Below are positions 9,166-18,730 of a DNA stretch of 64,000 nt, one piece after another (within the stretch, counting starts at the first letter, position 1; every line of letters starts with the position of its first letter). The stretch is from Emcibacter sp. (GTDB taxonomy: Bacteria > Pseudomonadota > Alphaproteobacteria > Sphingomonadales > Emcibacteraceae). The stretch spans positions 78,773-142,772 of the forward strand of contig JAIOYI010000007.1 of NCBI GenBank assembly GCA_021741205.1. Direction: 5' to 3'. The notes under the pieces were generated by a model. It was given only the letters and a program-made list of their open reading frames with translations. It had not been told where the DNA came from and searched no databases. Made by a program: the position numbers and the translations under genes.

Positions 9166-9948
9166 ATGATCCTAACCTGCCCTGAATGTTCTGCAAGATA
9201 CGTTGTTGACCCGCTCGCCCTCCTTCCCAATGGCCGCGTGGTAAGATGTGCCAAATGCAAATTTAGTTGGAGAGAACAAGCACCAGACGATAGTATGCCT
9301 GTCGTGGAGGATAGTGACCCATTACCTGAAGAACTGGATCATGCTCCAGAACCTCCCCCTTCTGAGGGCGCTGAATCTATAACGGATGAAGACTATGTTA
9401 TCCGGCAAGCTGCCCGAAGAAAACGTCAGCGTCCCATACCAAAAGGCTCAAACTTGCCAGCACTCCAAAATCATAAACATGGTGATACGGTTTGGGGCTG
9501 GTATGGGCTCGGGGCATTTATTGTGGTTTTGGTTTCCAGTTTTCTCATCTTCCAAAGCAGCATCAGCGCAATTTGGCCCCCTTCAAAAATTTTATATCAT
9601 GCTCTTGGTATGGATGGTGATTCTAAGGAAAATATTTCCACCATTCCCAAAGAGGTTCTTTTCAAAATCAAGGATATTGTTCCGAGCAAAATAACATCCA
9701 ATGGCGTTGTAACCTTGAAAGTTATGGGTAATGTTGCTAATCTTACTGACCAAACGCTGCCACTGCCCTTGCTCAAAATATCTTTAAGGGACGCCCAAGA
9801 ACAAATTGTACGAGAATGGACGTTTAAATCATCCGCCGCAACAATTTCAGAGGATGAAGAGGTATCTTTTGAAACCTCGCTGCCAAATCCCCCAGATGAT
9901 GCGATCAGTATCAGAGTAACTTTTGCCGAAGAACAAGGTACAAAATAA
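9166..9948 (+). CDS. MJ0042-type zinc-ribbon / DUF3426 membrane protein
   Basis: A 260-residue protein with an N-terminal zinc-ribbon (Cys5-x2-Cys8 and Cys28-x2-Cys31, MILTCPECSARYVV). An acidic, proline-rich linker (about 36-75) and a basic patch (RRKRQRP) follow. A single transmembrane helix spans about 110-130, and the C-terminal domain of about 125 residues resembles DUF3426 extracytoplasmic regions. Such genes neighbour ftsE in many alphaproteobacteria. Function is unknown; the layout suggests a cytoplasmic metal-binding head linked to an envelope domain. Confidence 0.82.
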   Translation: MILTCPECSARYVVDPLALLPNGRVVRCAKCKFSWREQAPDDSMPVVEDSDPLPEELDHAPEPPPSEGAESITDEDYVIRQAARRKRQRPIPKGSNLPALQNHKHGDTVWGWYGLGAFIVVLVSSFLIFQSSISAIWPPSKILYHALGMDGDSKENISTIPKEVLFKIKDIVPSKITSNGVVTLKVMGNVANLTDQTLPLPLLKISLRDAQEQIVREWTFKSSAATISEDEEVSFETSLPNPPDDAISIRVTFAEEQGTK

Positions 9949-10021
9949 CCCCCCTATTATTCTGATCATTTCCTTTGTTACAAAAATAGGCTATAAATAT
10001 GGCAAAGGAGTTTAATGGATA

Positions 10022-10396
10022 ATGGCTCATATTCTAATTGCAGAGGATGAATTCTCTATTCGGGAGTTTGTCCGTAGAGCCCTTGCACACCGGGGGCACA
10101 GCACAATAGGTGTCGAAGATGGTGGCGCTGCGGTTGCGGCATTGTCCAATGAGAAATTTGACCTGTTATTAACCGATATTGCAATGCCTGTCATGGACGG
10201 CATTGCTCTTGCCCTCACCGTATCCTCAAAATATCCGGAAATGCCTATTCTCATGATGACGGGCTATTCTCATGAACGTCAGCGCGCCCATAATCTTGAA
10301 AGCCTGATCCACGATGTCATCAGCAAGCCTTTTTCTCTAGATGAGCTTTGTAATATGGTTGATGAAATTTTACAAAAAAAACCAAGCTTACATTGA
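10022..10396 (+). CDS. cpdR: Single-domain response regulator, CpdR-like
   Basis: A 124-residue stand-alone receiver domain. Acidic residues Glu8-Asp9, phosphoacceptor Asp52 (LLTDIAMP), Thr in MMTGYS and Lys in SKPFS are all present, and there is no output domain. Single-receiver CpdR controls ClpXP-dependent proteolysis in the Caulobacter cell cycle, and its gene is commonly found near this zinc-ribbon/ftsE block. Naming it CpdR rests on that context and the VRRALAHRGH segment. AAGGAG at 10005-10010 supports the ATG at 10022. It overlaps the convergent DUF4175 gene by 9 bases. Confidence 0.8.
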   Translation: MAHILIAEDEFSIREFVRRALAHRGHSTIGVEDGGAAVAALSNEKFDLLLTDIAMPVMDGIALALTVSSKYPEMPILMMTGYSHERQRAHNLESLIHDVISKPFSLDELCNMVDEILQKKPSLH

Positions 10397-12391
10397 ATTG
10401 CGTATTTTTATTTTATCATCCAACCTTGAATTATACTTCATTTTTTCCCGCAATTGATTATCTATGCCTTGAAATATAGTCAATATTTCATTTTGATCCC
10501 CCATTGCAGACTGCATATCCCCGTTTTGCATATTATAGATAGCATCCTGTATCAAATCATGTGCCGCAATCGTAAAGGCTGCGACATCAATACCAGACAA
10601 CAACAAAGTTCGCCCAAGATCATGGATATCTTCTCCCAATTTTTCCTGCATTCCAATCCAATTTTTAAGGCTCTTATTTTGGACTAAAGTAGATTTATCC
10701 ATCATTATATTATCTTTTATGTCTCCGCTGGCCAATTCCAGTTTGGTGGAATTTTTAAACATAAAAGAAATAATTTTCCGCTGCTCAGTCTTAATAATAT
10801 TAAGTGTGGTGCGTGCCTGATTAATTTTAACAAAATATTCATAGCCCTGCTCTGACAACAAAATGGTGTTATTATACACAAATCCCTGCTCAATAAAGGT
10901 CACCAAATCAAGTGCCAGATCATATTTTCCATAATAACTGTGGGCGAGTATTTTCTCGTAAATTCTACGAAGCGCCTTTATATTAAGCTGTGTGGGATCA
11001 AGGCGGTCTTTGAAAGACTGTTCCTTGGCTCGTATCAATAATACAATTTTTTTATCAAGCGCCAAAAGCTGTTCCTTAATTTCAGGCACGGCTTTCTCTT
11101 GATGTAGAATTGTTTTCAACAGAGATAGTTGGGTCAATATTTCTGTCTTAAATTGCACCCTTATATCCCCTTCCAGATCATTTGCCAAATTCCACAAAAT
11201 GTCCCGAGCACTCTTAAAATCATTGTCGTCTTTGGGTTTTGTCAAACGCCAATAAGCCGACCGCAACGCCACATAATATGTTATTGGCATAAGGTCGCTA
11301 CTCTCTGTTAAACCCAAGGCCATAAGTTCGCGCGCCAGTGAATCTATATGCTCTGAAGGATCAATAAGACTTTTACGGATATGAATAATTTTCCGTGCAA
11401 GAGGGTTCGAAAAATACCTTTCGGGCAAAGAAATATTGGGAATTATCGTGCGTCTTTTTTGTCCCGCATAATCCATAACGTCCAACATGACATCCCCCCG
11501 TAGTCCTGCAAGATCAGAAGAGGCCATATTAACATAAACATCATCTGAAAATTCTTTCAGATCAGAGATAGCAAGTTTCTTCTGGTCCGATATAATATCA
11601 GCGCCCTTTCCCACGGGGGATAGACTTACGGTAACTTCTTTTAAGCCATAATCATCCGATAAACTCAATGACAAACCGAAAAAACCTTCATCCGTTTGGA
11701 TCAATTCATAATCTGCACGTTCTATATTTGGGGTGTCATCCTCAAGCACGGCCATGGGCCATTGACCAACTATTCGGCTACCTTCTTTGATCTGAAAGCT
11801 CAATTCATCATTAACGGTAAATTCCGCTATAAATCCTACTTTTTCATCAGACTTAAAATCAATTCTTTGATGGCCCGCAATTAAGGTTGGGCGATAACCT
11901 ATATTGCTTACCCTCACGCTTATTTTGCTGCCCTCTGGAATGGTTCTGACCGTTGTTGCCTGATCAGAATTCGGGTCTAAATACTCGGTAAATTCTAATT
12001 TTCCGCTATAGTTCGGTGGGATCGCCGTCATTATAATTTCAGGAATTGGATAAGAAAATATTGCTCTGGGTTTTAGAGCGATCTCGATCAATCTTTTGGA
12101 ATCTGATCCCACCAATAAAATAAGGATAGTCATGATGGTCAAACAAAGAAATGTCATTTTAAGGATATTTTTAATTGACGAATTTGAACCACTCTTGAAA
12201 CCTCTTGCTATGAAGAGGATCACAAAAATTCCTAAAAATACGTATATGATAGCCTGCACAATGGCAGGAAAATAACCCCAAATATCCAACAAGGATATCA
12301 TAAGATATCCACAAACCAACATCAAAGCTTGCAAAAAACCTATGAAAAAAACGCTCCCACGTTCCTTATATTTTTCGGCTAGTTCAACCAT
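10388..12391 (-). CDS. DUF4175 / TIGR02302-like membrane protein
   Basis: A 667-residue protein with hydrophobic helices at about 16-38, 42-62 and 75-97. A long soluble region with beta-rich segments and then a helical C-terminal half follows. This matches the alphaproteobacterial TIGR02302/DUF4175 family, usually adjacent to lysA as here. Typical members are longer (about 850) with a low-complexity C-terminal part; this one ends without it. Function is unknown. Its start overlaps the lysA stop by 13 bases, so it is probably co-translated with lysA. Confidence 0.78.
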   Translation of the reverse strand: MVELAEKYKERGSVFFIGFLQALMLVCGYLMISLLDIWGYFPAIVQAIIYVFLGIFVILFIARGFKSGSNSSIKNILKMTFLCLTIMTILILLVGSDSKRLIEIALKPRAIFSYPIPEIIMTAIPPNYSGKLEFTEYLDPNSDQATTVRTIPEGSKISVRVSNIGYRPTLIAGHQRIDFKSDEKVGFIAEFTVNDELSFQIKEGSRIVGQWPMAVLEDDTPNIERADYELIQTDEGFFGLSLSLSDDYGLKEVTVSLSPVGKGADIISDQKKLAISDLKEFSDDVYVNMASSDLAGLRGDVMLDVMDYAGQKRRTIIPNISLPERYFSNPLARKIIHIRKSLIDPSEHIDSLARELMALGLTESSDLMPITYYVALRSAYWRLTKPKDDNDFKSARDILWNLANDLEGDIRVQFKTEILTQLSLLKTILHQEKAVPEIKEQLLALDKKIVLLIRAKEQSFKDRLDPTQLNIKALRRIYEKILAHSYYGKYDLALDLVTFIEQGFVYNNTILLSEQGYEYFVKINQARTTLNIIKTEQRKIISFMFKNSTKLELASGDIKDNIMMDKSTLVQNKSLKNWIGMQEKLGEDIHDLGRTLLLSGIDVAAFTIAAHDLIQDAIYNMQNGDMQSAMGDQNEILTIFQGIDNQLREKMKYNSRLDDKIKIRNSM

Positions 12392-13641
12392 TCTGGTATT
12401 TTGTCCAGTTCAATGATATCGTCATAACTTGGGCGCTCCCGAACAATAGTATAGTCATCCCCCTTGACCAATATTTCTGGGATAAGCGGACGTGTATTAT
12501 AGGTGGATGACATCACAGCCCCATAAGCTCCCGCTGACCTAATGGCGAGCAAATCCCCGCTTGCAAGTTCTGGTAATGTACGACCTCTCGCAAAGGTATC
12601 ACCCGTTTCACACACAGGCCCCACCACATCATAAACCGAACTTGCCACCTTATTTTCCTTAACCGCCACAATTTCATGATAGGCATCATACATACTAGGT
12701 CTTACCAAATCGTTCATCGCCGCATCAATGATGAGAAAATTTCTATTCTCACCCTGTTTGGTATAAATGACTTTGGACACCAAAATACCCGCATTACCCA
12801 CAAGCAGTCTTCCCGGTTCAATGATAATTTTACACCCCAAATGTCCCACAATTTTTTTGGCCATTTTGCCATATTCTATGGGTAAGGGTGGCTTTGAAGT
12901 TTCTCTGTCATAGGGGATACCAAGGCCACCACCTAAATCCAGTACGCTAATATCATGACCATCGGCCCGCAAATCTTCAACCAGGCTTGCAATGCGCCTA
13001 AAGGCCTCGGCAAAGGGGTCAAGATCGGTTAATTGTGACCCAATATGAAGATCAACCCCCTGCACCCTAATACCAGATAGCTTTGCCGCCTCGGCATAGA
13101 TGGCTCTTGCCCGACTGAGGGGAATACCAAATTTATTTTCGGCCTTACCTGTTGAAATTTTAGCATGGGTTTTTGCGTCCACATCTGGATTTATGCGAAA
13201 GGCAATGGCGGCAACTTTACCCATATTTGTTGCAATACGGCTTAGTTGATGAAGTTCAGGTTCAGATTCCACATTAAACTGGAAGATTCCCGCTTCAAGG
13301 GCAAAGGCCATTTCCCGTTCGGTTTTGGCAACACCAGAATAAACGATTTTTTCGGCAGGAATACCAGCCCTTAACGCACGGCGCAATTCCCCCTCGGACA
13401 CCACATCCGCCCCCGACCCTACCTTGGCCAAGGTTCTGATAACCGCCTGATTGGTGTTGGCCTTTACCGCATAACATAACTGAAAGTCCTGCCCCTCAAA
13501 GGCCTCGCAAAATACCTTATAGTGACGGATCAGAGTTTCTGAGGAATAACAATAAAAGGGCGTTCCCACCTGTTCAGCAATCTTGCGAACAGGTATATTT
13601 TCCACATGCATTTCACCCTGCTTATACTCAAAATGATCCAT
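12379..13641 (-). CDS. lysA: Diaminopimelate decarboxylase
   Basis: Fold-III PLP enzyme of 420 residues catalysing the last step of lysine synthesis, meso-diaminopimelate to L-lysine. Lys60 (CYAVKAN) should bind PLP. GGGLGIPY (237-244) and EPGR (275-278) bind the cofactor phosphate, and Cys344 in GPVCETGD is the conserved cysteine of the partner active site. Length is normal. The gene follows argH and lptM on the same strand. Confidence 0.96.
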   Translation of the reverse strand: MDHFEYKQGEMHVENIPVRKIAEQVGTPFYCYSSETLIRHYKVFCEAFEGQDFQLCYAVKANTNQAVIRTLAKVGSGADVVSEGELRRALRAGIPAEKIVYSGVAKTEREMAFALEAGIFQFNVESEPELHQLSRIATNMGKVAAIAFRINPDVDAKTHAKISTGKAENKFGIPLSRARAIYAEAAKLSGIRVQGVDLHIGSQLTDLDPFAEAFRRIASLVEDLRADGHDISVLDLGGGLGIPYDRETSKPPLPIEYGKMAKKIVGHLGCKIIIEPGRLLVGNAGILVSKVIYTKQGENRNFLIIDAAMNDLVRPSMYDAYHEIVAVKENKVASSVYDVVGPVCETGDTFARGRTLPELASGDLLAIRSAGAYGAVMSSTYNTRPLIPEILVKGDDYTIVRERPSYDDIIELDKIPEWLN

Positions 13642-13663
13642 TATCTTTATACTCTCTTAAAAT

Positions 13664-13771
13664 TTAAGATTTTTCATAACCGGGCGGCGGCAACAAATCA
13701 CCCCGCTTACCGCAAGAGGTAAGACCAAAACATAATATTCCCACACATAGGATAAGCATCACTTTCTGCAT
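13664..13771 (-). CDS. lptM: LptM/YifL-type small lipoprotein
   Basis: A 35-residue reading frame on the minus strand between argH and lysA. It has a hydrophobic signal (MLILCVGILCFG), a lipobox LTSC with the lipidated cysteine at position 20, and a short tail GKRGDLLPPP. This is the classic pattern of the short lipoproteins encoded just before lysA. E. coli LptM (YifL) assists LptD oxidation and assembly. An AG-rich stretch (GAGAGAAA) precedes the ATG. Motif and position agree well despite the size. Confidence 0.85.
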   Translation of the reverse strand: MQKVMLILCVGILCFGLTSCGKRGDLLPPPGYEKS

Positions 13772-13806
13772 AATATTTCTCTCTGGATATTTCTCTCTAA
13801 AGTTTA

Positions 13807-15216
13807 TTATTCAATGCGATCTCTTGCCGCCTTCACCTGCAACAAAACCTGTTCTGGAGCGGTGCCACCAAAACTTGTCCGGCTTGCCACAGAGCTTTCC
13901 ACATCAAGTACGCAAAAGACATCCTGTGTGATATTAGCGTCGACCGTTTGCATCTCGGCCAAGGTCAATCCATCCAGATCACAACCCTTTTTTTCCGCCA
14001 TCGCCACAAGAGTGCCTGTCACATGATGTGCCTTACGGAAGGGCATATCAAGCACCCGCACCAGCCAATCGGCAAGATCAGTTGCGGTAATAAAACCATT
14101 TTGCGTGGAGGCATGCATAACATTTTCATGCAGCTTCATATCATCAATCATGCCCGTCATAGCGGCGATAATAAGCGCAAAAGCATTGGCCGCATCAAAG
14201 GTGGCCTCTTTATCCTCTTGCATGTCCTTGCTATAGGCAAGGGGCAATCCCTTCATCACAATAAGCAGACTGTTTAAGTCACCAATAATACGCCCCACCT
14301 TAGCCCGACACAGTTCAGCCGCATCGGGGTTACGTTTTTGCGGCATAATCGAAGAACCCGTGGTATACTTATCGCTTAACTGGATAAAATTAAATTGAGC
14401 CGACGACCATATCACAATTTCTTCGGCAAGCCGTGAGACGTGGGTTGCGCTTATGGCGGCGCAGGCCATAAATTCCAAGGCAAAATCCCGATCCGACACA
14501 CTGTCCAAACTATTAGCCGTTGGGGTTCTGAATTTTAAGCTCTGAGCTGTTTGAAAACGATCGATGGGAAAAGACGTTCCCGCAAGTGCCGCCGCCCCTA
14601 ATGGACATTCATTAAGCCGCCCTCTCGCATCACGGAGCCTGTCCCGATCCCGCGTGAACATTTCGAAATAGGCCAACATATGATGGCCAAATGTTATGGG
14701 TTGTGCGGATTGCAAATGGGTAAAGCCTGGCAATATCACATGGGCATGTTGCTCGGCCTTTGTCACAAGGGCAATCTGAAGCGCCTTTAAGGCATTATCC
14801 ATTTCATCCATAGCATCTCGAACCCATAATTTAAAATCAGTCGCCACCTGATCATTTCTGGATCTTGCCGTATGCAGTCGCCCCGCCGCATCGCCAATAA
14901 TTTCCGAAAGCCGTGATTCCACATGCATATGAATATCTTCAAGCTTTGCATCATAAGTGAAATTCCCTGCTTCGATTTCGGTTTGCACCTGATCTAGTCC
15001 TGTAAGAATTTTATTGCCATCCTCAGAAGAGATAATGTCCTGAGCCATCAACATGGCACAATGCGCCTTAGACCCCCTGATATCCTGTGCGTATAAAATT
15101 TTGTCAAAATCAATGGAAGCGTTAATTTTTTCCATTATTTCGGCGGGGCCCGCCGCAAAACGCCCACCCCATAAACTATTTGCCAATTTTGCTGTTTTAT
15201 CTTTTTGCGATGTCAT
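13807..15216 (-). CDS. argH: Argininosuccinate lyase
   Basis: Fumarase/aspartase-superfamily enzyme of 469 residues producing arginine and fumarate. The signature [12 protein letters not shown] lies at 287-298, with the catalytic serine at 288. TARSRNDQ (116-123) and THLQSAQP (166-173) are the other conserved blocks. Length is normal. It is divergent from the TlpA-like gene, an arrangement repeated in other alphaproteobacteria. Confidence 0.96.
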   Translation of the reverse strand: MTSQKDKTAKLANSLWGGRFAAGPAEIMEKINASIDFDKILYAQDIRGSKAHCAMLMAQDIISSEDGNKILTGLDQVQTEIEAGNFTYDAKLEDIHMHVESRLSEIIGDAAGRLHTARSRNDQVATDFKLWVRDAMDEMDNALKALQIALVTKAEQHAHVILPGFTHLQSAQPITFGHHMLAYFEMFTRDRDRLRDARGRLNECPLGAAALAGTSFPIDRFQTAQSLKFRTPTANSLDSVSDRDFALEFMACAAISATHVSRLAEEIVIWSSAQFNFIQLSDKYTTGSSIMPQKRNPDAAELCRAKVGRIIGDLNSLLIVMKGLPLAYSKDMQEDKEATFDAANAFALIIAAMTGMIDDMKLHENVMHASTQNGFITATDLADWLVRVLDMPFRKAHHVTGTLVAMAEKKGCDLDGLTLAEMQTVDANITQDVFCVLDVESSVASRTSFGGTAPEQVLLQVKAARDRIE

Positions 15217-15313
15217 GGGCTTTACTCATTTCCAAAAGGGGAATATATCTTAATGTATCAATCGTGAAATACGACAATACGCCTCCCGAGGCAAGCTTTT
15301 CAAGTGAGGAACC

Positions 15314-15919
15314 ATGAATAAAAGCCTAATATTGATCATCCTTTTTATTTTTCTGCTGATTGGTGGCCTGTATTTTATAAAACCCGCTGCACTGGAACAG
15401 TCCGTTAATAAAGAAGAATTATTCATCTTGGATAGCCCCATGAAATCGGGTTCAGCCCTCTTTCAACTTTACCCTGACAAACCCTCTGTACCTGATATTA
15501 TAATCAAAGATGAAGAAGACAACATCCTGACCCTTGATGATATTATGTCCCGAAATAATGGTCAAAGCCTGCTGGTAAATTTTTGGGCCACTTGGTGCGT
15601 TCCCTGCCGTGAAGAAATGCCAGAGCTTGATGCGTTGCAAGCCGAACGGGGCGGTGATGATTTCAAAGTCATTATTATATCCGTGGATCGGGGCGGACTA
15701 GAGGCATCAAGAACATTTCTTGATAATATCGGCATAAAAAATCTTGACCTTTATTATGACGAAAAGGGAATGCTTGCCCGCAAAATGAAAACCATTGGTT
15801 ATCCCACAACGGTTCTCATTAATAAATCTGGCCACCAATTTGGTCTATTAACGGGTCCTGCCCACTGGAACTCCCCACGTGCCCACAATCTTATTGATCG
15901 CCTCGTTGCTGATCAATAA
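15314..15919 (+). CDS. tlpA: TlpA-like membrane-anchored thioredoxin
   Basis: A 201-residue protein with an N-terminal hydrophobic anchor (about 4-22) and a TlpA/ResA thioredoxin domain facing the periplasm. The redox motif is WCVPC (94-98), preceded by VNFWAT; GYPTT holds the cis-proline. Such proteins reduce periplasmic thiols, for example in cytochrome oxidase or cytochrome c maturation. The exact partner is not visible. It is divergent from argH. Confidence 0.87.
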   Translation: MNKSLILIILFIFLLIGGLYFIKPAALEQSVNKEELFILDSPMKSGSALFQLYPDKPSVPDIIIKDEEDNILTLDDIMSRNNGQSLLVNFWATWCVPCREEMPELDALQAERGGDDFKVIIISVDRGGLEASRTFLDNIGIKNLDLYYDEKGMLARKMKTIGYPTTVLINKSGHQFGLLTGPAHWNSPRAHNLIDRLVADQ

Positions 15920-15969
15920 CCTCGTTGATCATAATCTCTTATTGTACAATTTTTTTTGTAAAATATATC

Positions 15970-15998
15970 TTGCATTAAATGATATGTTATAACATATT
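15970..15998 (+). promoter_or_regulatory. Promoter with overlapping palindromic operator, possible Zur site
   Basis: A -35-like TTGCAT (15970-15975) and a -10-like CATATT (15993-15998) are separated by exactly 17 bases. A perfect 16-base palindrome, ATATGTTATAACATAT (15982-15997), covers the spacer and -10. Its TGTTATAACA core resembles operators of the zinc regulator Zur, and the next gene is a histidine-rich TonB receptor resembling ZnuD. The palindrome is read directly; identification as a Zur site is inference. Confidence 0.6.
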
Positions 15999-16043
15999 GC
16001 CACATTCCTGAATTCTCTAAATAACAATATGTAGTGATCAATA

Positions 16044-18086
16044 ATGAAGTTTACCTTATATCGACTTTTATCTTGTGGCGTAATGGCTAGCGTTTTAATG
16101 CCCTTTCAACATTATGCCTATGGAAATGACATTGGAGTTACAAAACCTCATGATCACGGTCACGACCAAGATGCCCCAATGGAAGAGCTTTTTGTCACAA
16201 GCTCACCTCATGGCAAGCTTCCTCTTGACGTGTTGCAGGGCAGCAGCGTCATAGGGCTTGATAAGCTTGAACAAAAAATGGAAGCCACCATTGGGGAAAC
16301 TTTGTCAGGTATCCCTGGTATTTCATCAACCTTCTTTGGCGCAGGGGCGAGCCGACCCATCATTCGGGGACTGGGTGGTGATCGTATCCGGATTTTAATG
16401 AACGGCATCGGAAGTATTGATGCCTCGAGCACATCACCCGATCATGCGGTTTCCGCAGAACCCCTGACGGCAGAAAGAATTGAAGTTCTTCGGGGCGCAA
16501 GCACATTGCTTTACGGCAGCAATGCTGTTGGTGGTGTGGTCAATATTATTGATAGCCGTATCCCTACAATTGTACCAAATGATATCTTCTCAATTCGCAC
16601 AAGATTGGCCTATGAAACGGTCGCTCATGACACTTCTGGCGGACTTTCGCTCAATACACGCTTGAGCAAATCGCAAACCAATGCGCTTGTCCTTCATATG
16701 GATGGCTATTTCAGAAATTCAAATAATTATGATATTCCCTCATACGCCCTCAGTGATGCCATCAGAAATGGCCAAGAAGGCTCATTTGGTACCGTTAAAA
16801 ATTCAGATGTTGACAATAAGGGCGGTGCCGTTGGCCTAAGCTTCATAGGCGACACAACCCTCTTTGGTCTGTCTTACGGGATTACCAAAAGCAATTACGG
16901 TGTGCCAAGCGAAGAAGATGTCCGTATTAATCTGGATCAAAAACGTCTTGATCTCAAGGCGAACATCAACGAAGAATTTCTCATATTTGAAGAAGCCCGA
17001 TTTCGTTTTGGCTACGGCGATTATAAGCATAAAGAATTAGAAGGGGCCAATATCGGGACAATATTTGCCAATAAGGGCTTTGAAGCCCGTCTGGAACTTA
17101 TTCAAAAAGAAATCGGTATATTACATGGTTCCATGGGTATTCAGCTGCGCAACCGTGAATTTGAGGCCATTGGAGATGAAGCCTTCGTGCCCCCAACCAA
17201 GACGCTACAAGAAGGTATATTTGCCGTAGAAGAAATCAACCTTGATCCCGTAACACTGGAATTTGGAGCCCGTTTTGACCATCAATCAACCGAAAATAAA
17301 AGCCAAAACATAAAACGCAATTTCAATAATATCAGTCTTTCTTCTGGCATCGCTTATCATATGACAAGCGATAGCCTGATCGGACTTTCCTTAAGCCGCA
17401 CCACAAGGGCGCCAACGGCAGAAGAACTATTTTCCAATGGCCCTCATCTCGCTACGGGTGCTTTTGAAAAAGGTAACATTGACCTGAATAAAGAAACCGC
17501 CACAAACCTAGAGTTAACGCTGAAAGAACATATCGACAATCTGACTGCAAACCTAAACCTGTATCATACATGGTACAATAATTTCATCTATGAACATTTC
17601 ACAGGAATCGAGCAAGATGGTCTTAATCTACTGGAGTTCCGCCAAAGAGATGCCCGTTTTTACGGGGCAGAATTGGAAACAAATTATCTTGTCTTTAGTC
17701 AGAATGATCATTCCTTACTTTTGACGCTCTCAGGCGATTTTGTCCATGCAGAATTTACGGGCAACAACGGCTATCTCCCCCGTATTCCTGCAAAAAGCGC
17801 CAATGTTGGCTTTGAGTATGATTCAGAATATTACGGTATGTCGGGTGATATAAGGCTTGTCGGCCAGCAGAAAAACATTGGCGCAAACGAAATTATAACA
17901 AAGGGATATACGGAGATAAATCTTGATGTCTTCTGGCGACCTTATGGCGAGAATCAGGATCTTACCATAAGGCTTCAGGGCAAGAATTTAACCGATGCAG
18001 AACGCAGACAGCACACGTCTTTCCTCAAAGACCTTTTGCCCATGCCAGGCCGGAATATAAAGCTGTCCTTGACCTACGGTTTCTAG
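16044..18086 (+). CDS. TonB-dependent outer-membrane receptor, ZnuD-like
   Basis: A 680-residue TonB-dependent receptor. A signal peptide (about 1-28) is followed by a histidine/aspartate-rich mature N-terminus (PHDHGHDQD) and a TonB-box-like EELFVTSS. The plug domain contains RPIIRGLGGDRIRILMNGIG and SSTSPDHAVSAEPL. The beta-barrel ends in KLSLTYGF, with the C-terminal phenylalanine. The plug segment and histidine-rich start resemble the zinc receptor ZnuD of Neisseria and its relatives. Zinc as substrate is an inference, strengthened by the palindrome over the promoter; other metals or chelates are possible. It converges on the stress-protein gene. Confidence 0.83.
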   Translation: MKFTLYRLLSCGVMASVLMPFQHYAYGNDIGVTKPHDHGHDQDAPMEELFVTSSPHGKLPLDVLQGSSVIGLDKLEQKMEATIGETLSGIPGISSTFFGAGASRPIIRGLGGDRIRILMNGIGSIDASSTSPDHAVSAEPLTAERIEVLRGASTLLYGSNAVGGVVNIIDSRIPTIVPNDIFSIRTRLAYETVAHDTSGGLSLNTRLSKSQTNALVLHMDGYFRNSNNYDIPSYALSDAIRNGQEGSFGTVKNSDVDNKGGAVGLSFIGDTTLFGLSYGITKSNYGVPSEEDVRINLDQKRLDLKANINEEFLIFEEARFRFGYGDYKHKELEGANIGTIFANKGFEARLELIQKEIGILHGSMGIQLRNREFEAIGDEAFVPPTKTLQEGIFAVEEINLDPVTLEFGARFDHQSTENKSQNIKRNFNNISLSSGIAYHMTSDSLIGLSLSRTTRAPTAEELFSNGPHLATGAFEKGNIDLNKETATNLELTLKEHIDNLTANLNLYHTWYNNFIYEHFTGIEQDGLNLLEFRQRDARFYGAELETNYLVFSQNDHSLLLTLSGDFVHAEFTGNNGYLPRIPAKSANVGFEYDSEYYGMSGDIRLVGQQKNIGANEIITKGYTEINLDVFWRPYGENQDLTIRLQGKNLTDAERRQHTSFLKDLLPMPGRNIKLSLTYGF

Positions 18087-18096
18087 GGTCAAAACC

Positions 18097-18540
18097 TTAG
18101 GGTACAACGGTTACGGGAACTTTTGCTTTTTGCAATACACCGTAGGCGACACTTCCTAGTCCGAATTTGGCAAGGAGGCCGCTACTTTTATGACCGATAA
18201 AAATCTGATCCGCTTTATGCTCCTCAGCTAGGGCAGAAATAATGTCAGCCGCATGTCCAACCTGCACAAAAGACTTTATCGTAACACCTTCTGTCGCAAA
18301 TTTTTTCTTAGCGGGATCCATAAGATCCTTATCAGCACTCTCCAAATGCTCCATATGCTGGCTGTGACGAATAGAAAGTTCCTCTACGGATATCACTTCA
18401 AATTCTGACCAATCCACAACATAAACCATGAGTAATGTGCCACCCCCCAGAGCCTTCAGTTTCTTAATGGCCAGTTTCATAGCCCGTACGCTAAGCTCAC
18501 CCCCATCATAACCAACCAAATATTTTAGTTTTTTTGACAT
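18097..18540 (-). CDS. Universal stress protein (UspA family)
   Basis: A 147-residue single Usp domain. LVGYDGGELSVRAM opens the fold, and GHKSSGLLAKFGLGSVAYGV is the G-2x-G-9x-G-S/T-type nucleotide-binding loop, so it probably binds ATP. I start it at the ATG at 18540 because a strong AAGGAG lies just upstream; the longer frame adds an implausible N-terminus. It is divergent from the FNR-type gene with a candidate FNR box between them. Universal stress genes are common FNR/Anr targets under low oxygen, so the pairing makes sense. Confidence 0.88.
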   Translation of the reverse strand: MSKKLKYLVGYDGGELSVRAMKLAIKKLKALGGGTLLMVYVVDWSEFEVISVEELSIRHSQHMEHLESADKDLMDPAKKKFATEGVTIKSFVQVGHAADIISALAEEHKADQIFIGHKSSGLLAKFGLGSVAYGVLQKAKVPVTVVP

Positions 18541-18643
18541 TTCTATCTCCTTATCATTATTCCAGCATTGTAACATATTATAAATCATAAAGTAATATAA
18601 GCTTTGTTACAATCAAGCCTCCTAGGCAAAACTTTTCATAAAA

Positions 18644-18657
18644 TTGACCTGTATCAA
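18644..18657. promoter_or_regulatory. Candidate FNR box between usp and the FNR-type gene
   Basis: TTGAC-CTGT-ATCAA differs by one base from the FNR/Anr consensus TTGAT-N4-ATCAA. It sits about 104 bases before the usp start and about 74 bases before the proposed start of the FNR-type gene, so it could serve either divergent promoter, including autoregulation. Confidence 0.6.
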
Positions 18658-18730
18658 AATTATCACCCCAATATAACGGTAAATATCACAATGAGTAGAT
18701 TTGTATTTATCTTTTAAAGGACGTGCGAAA

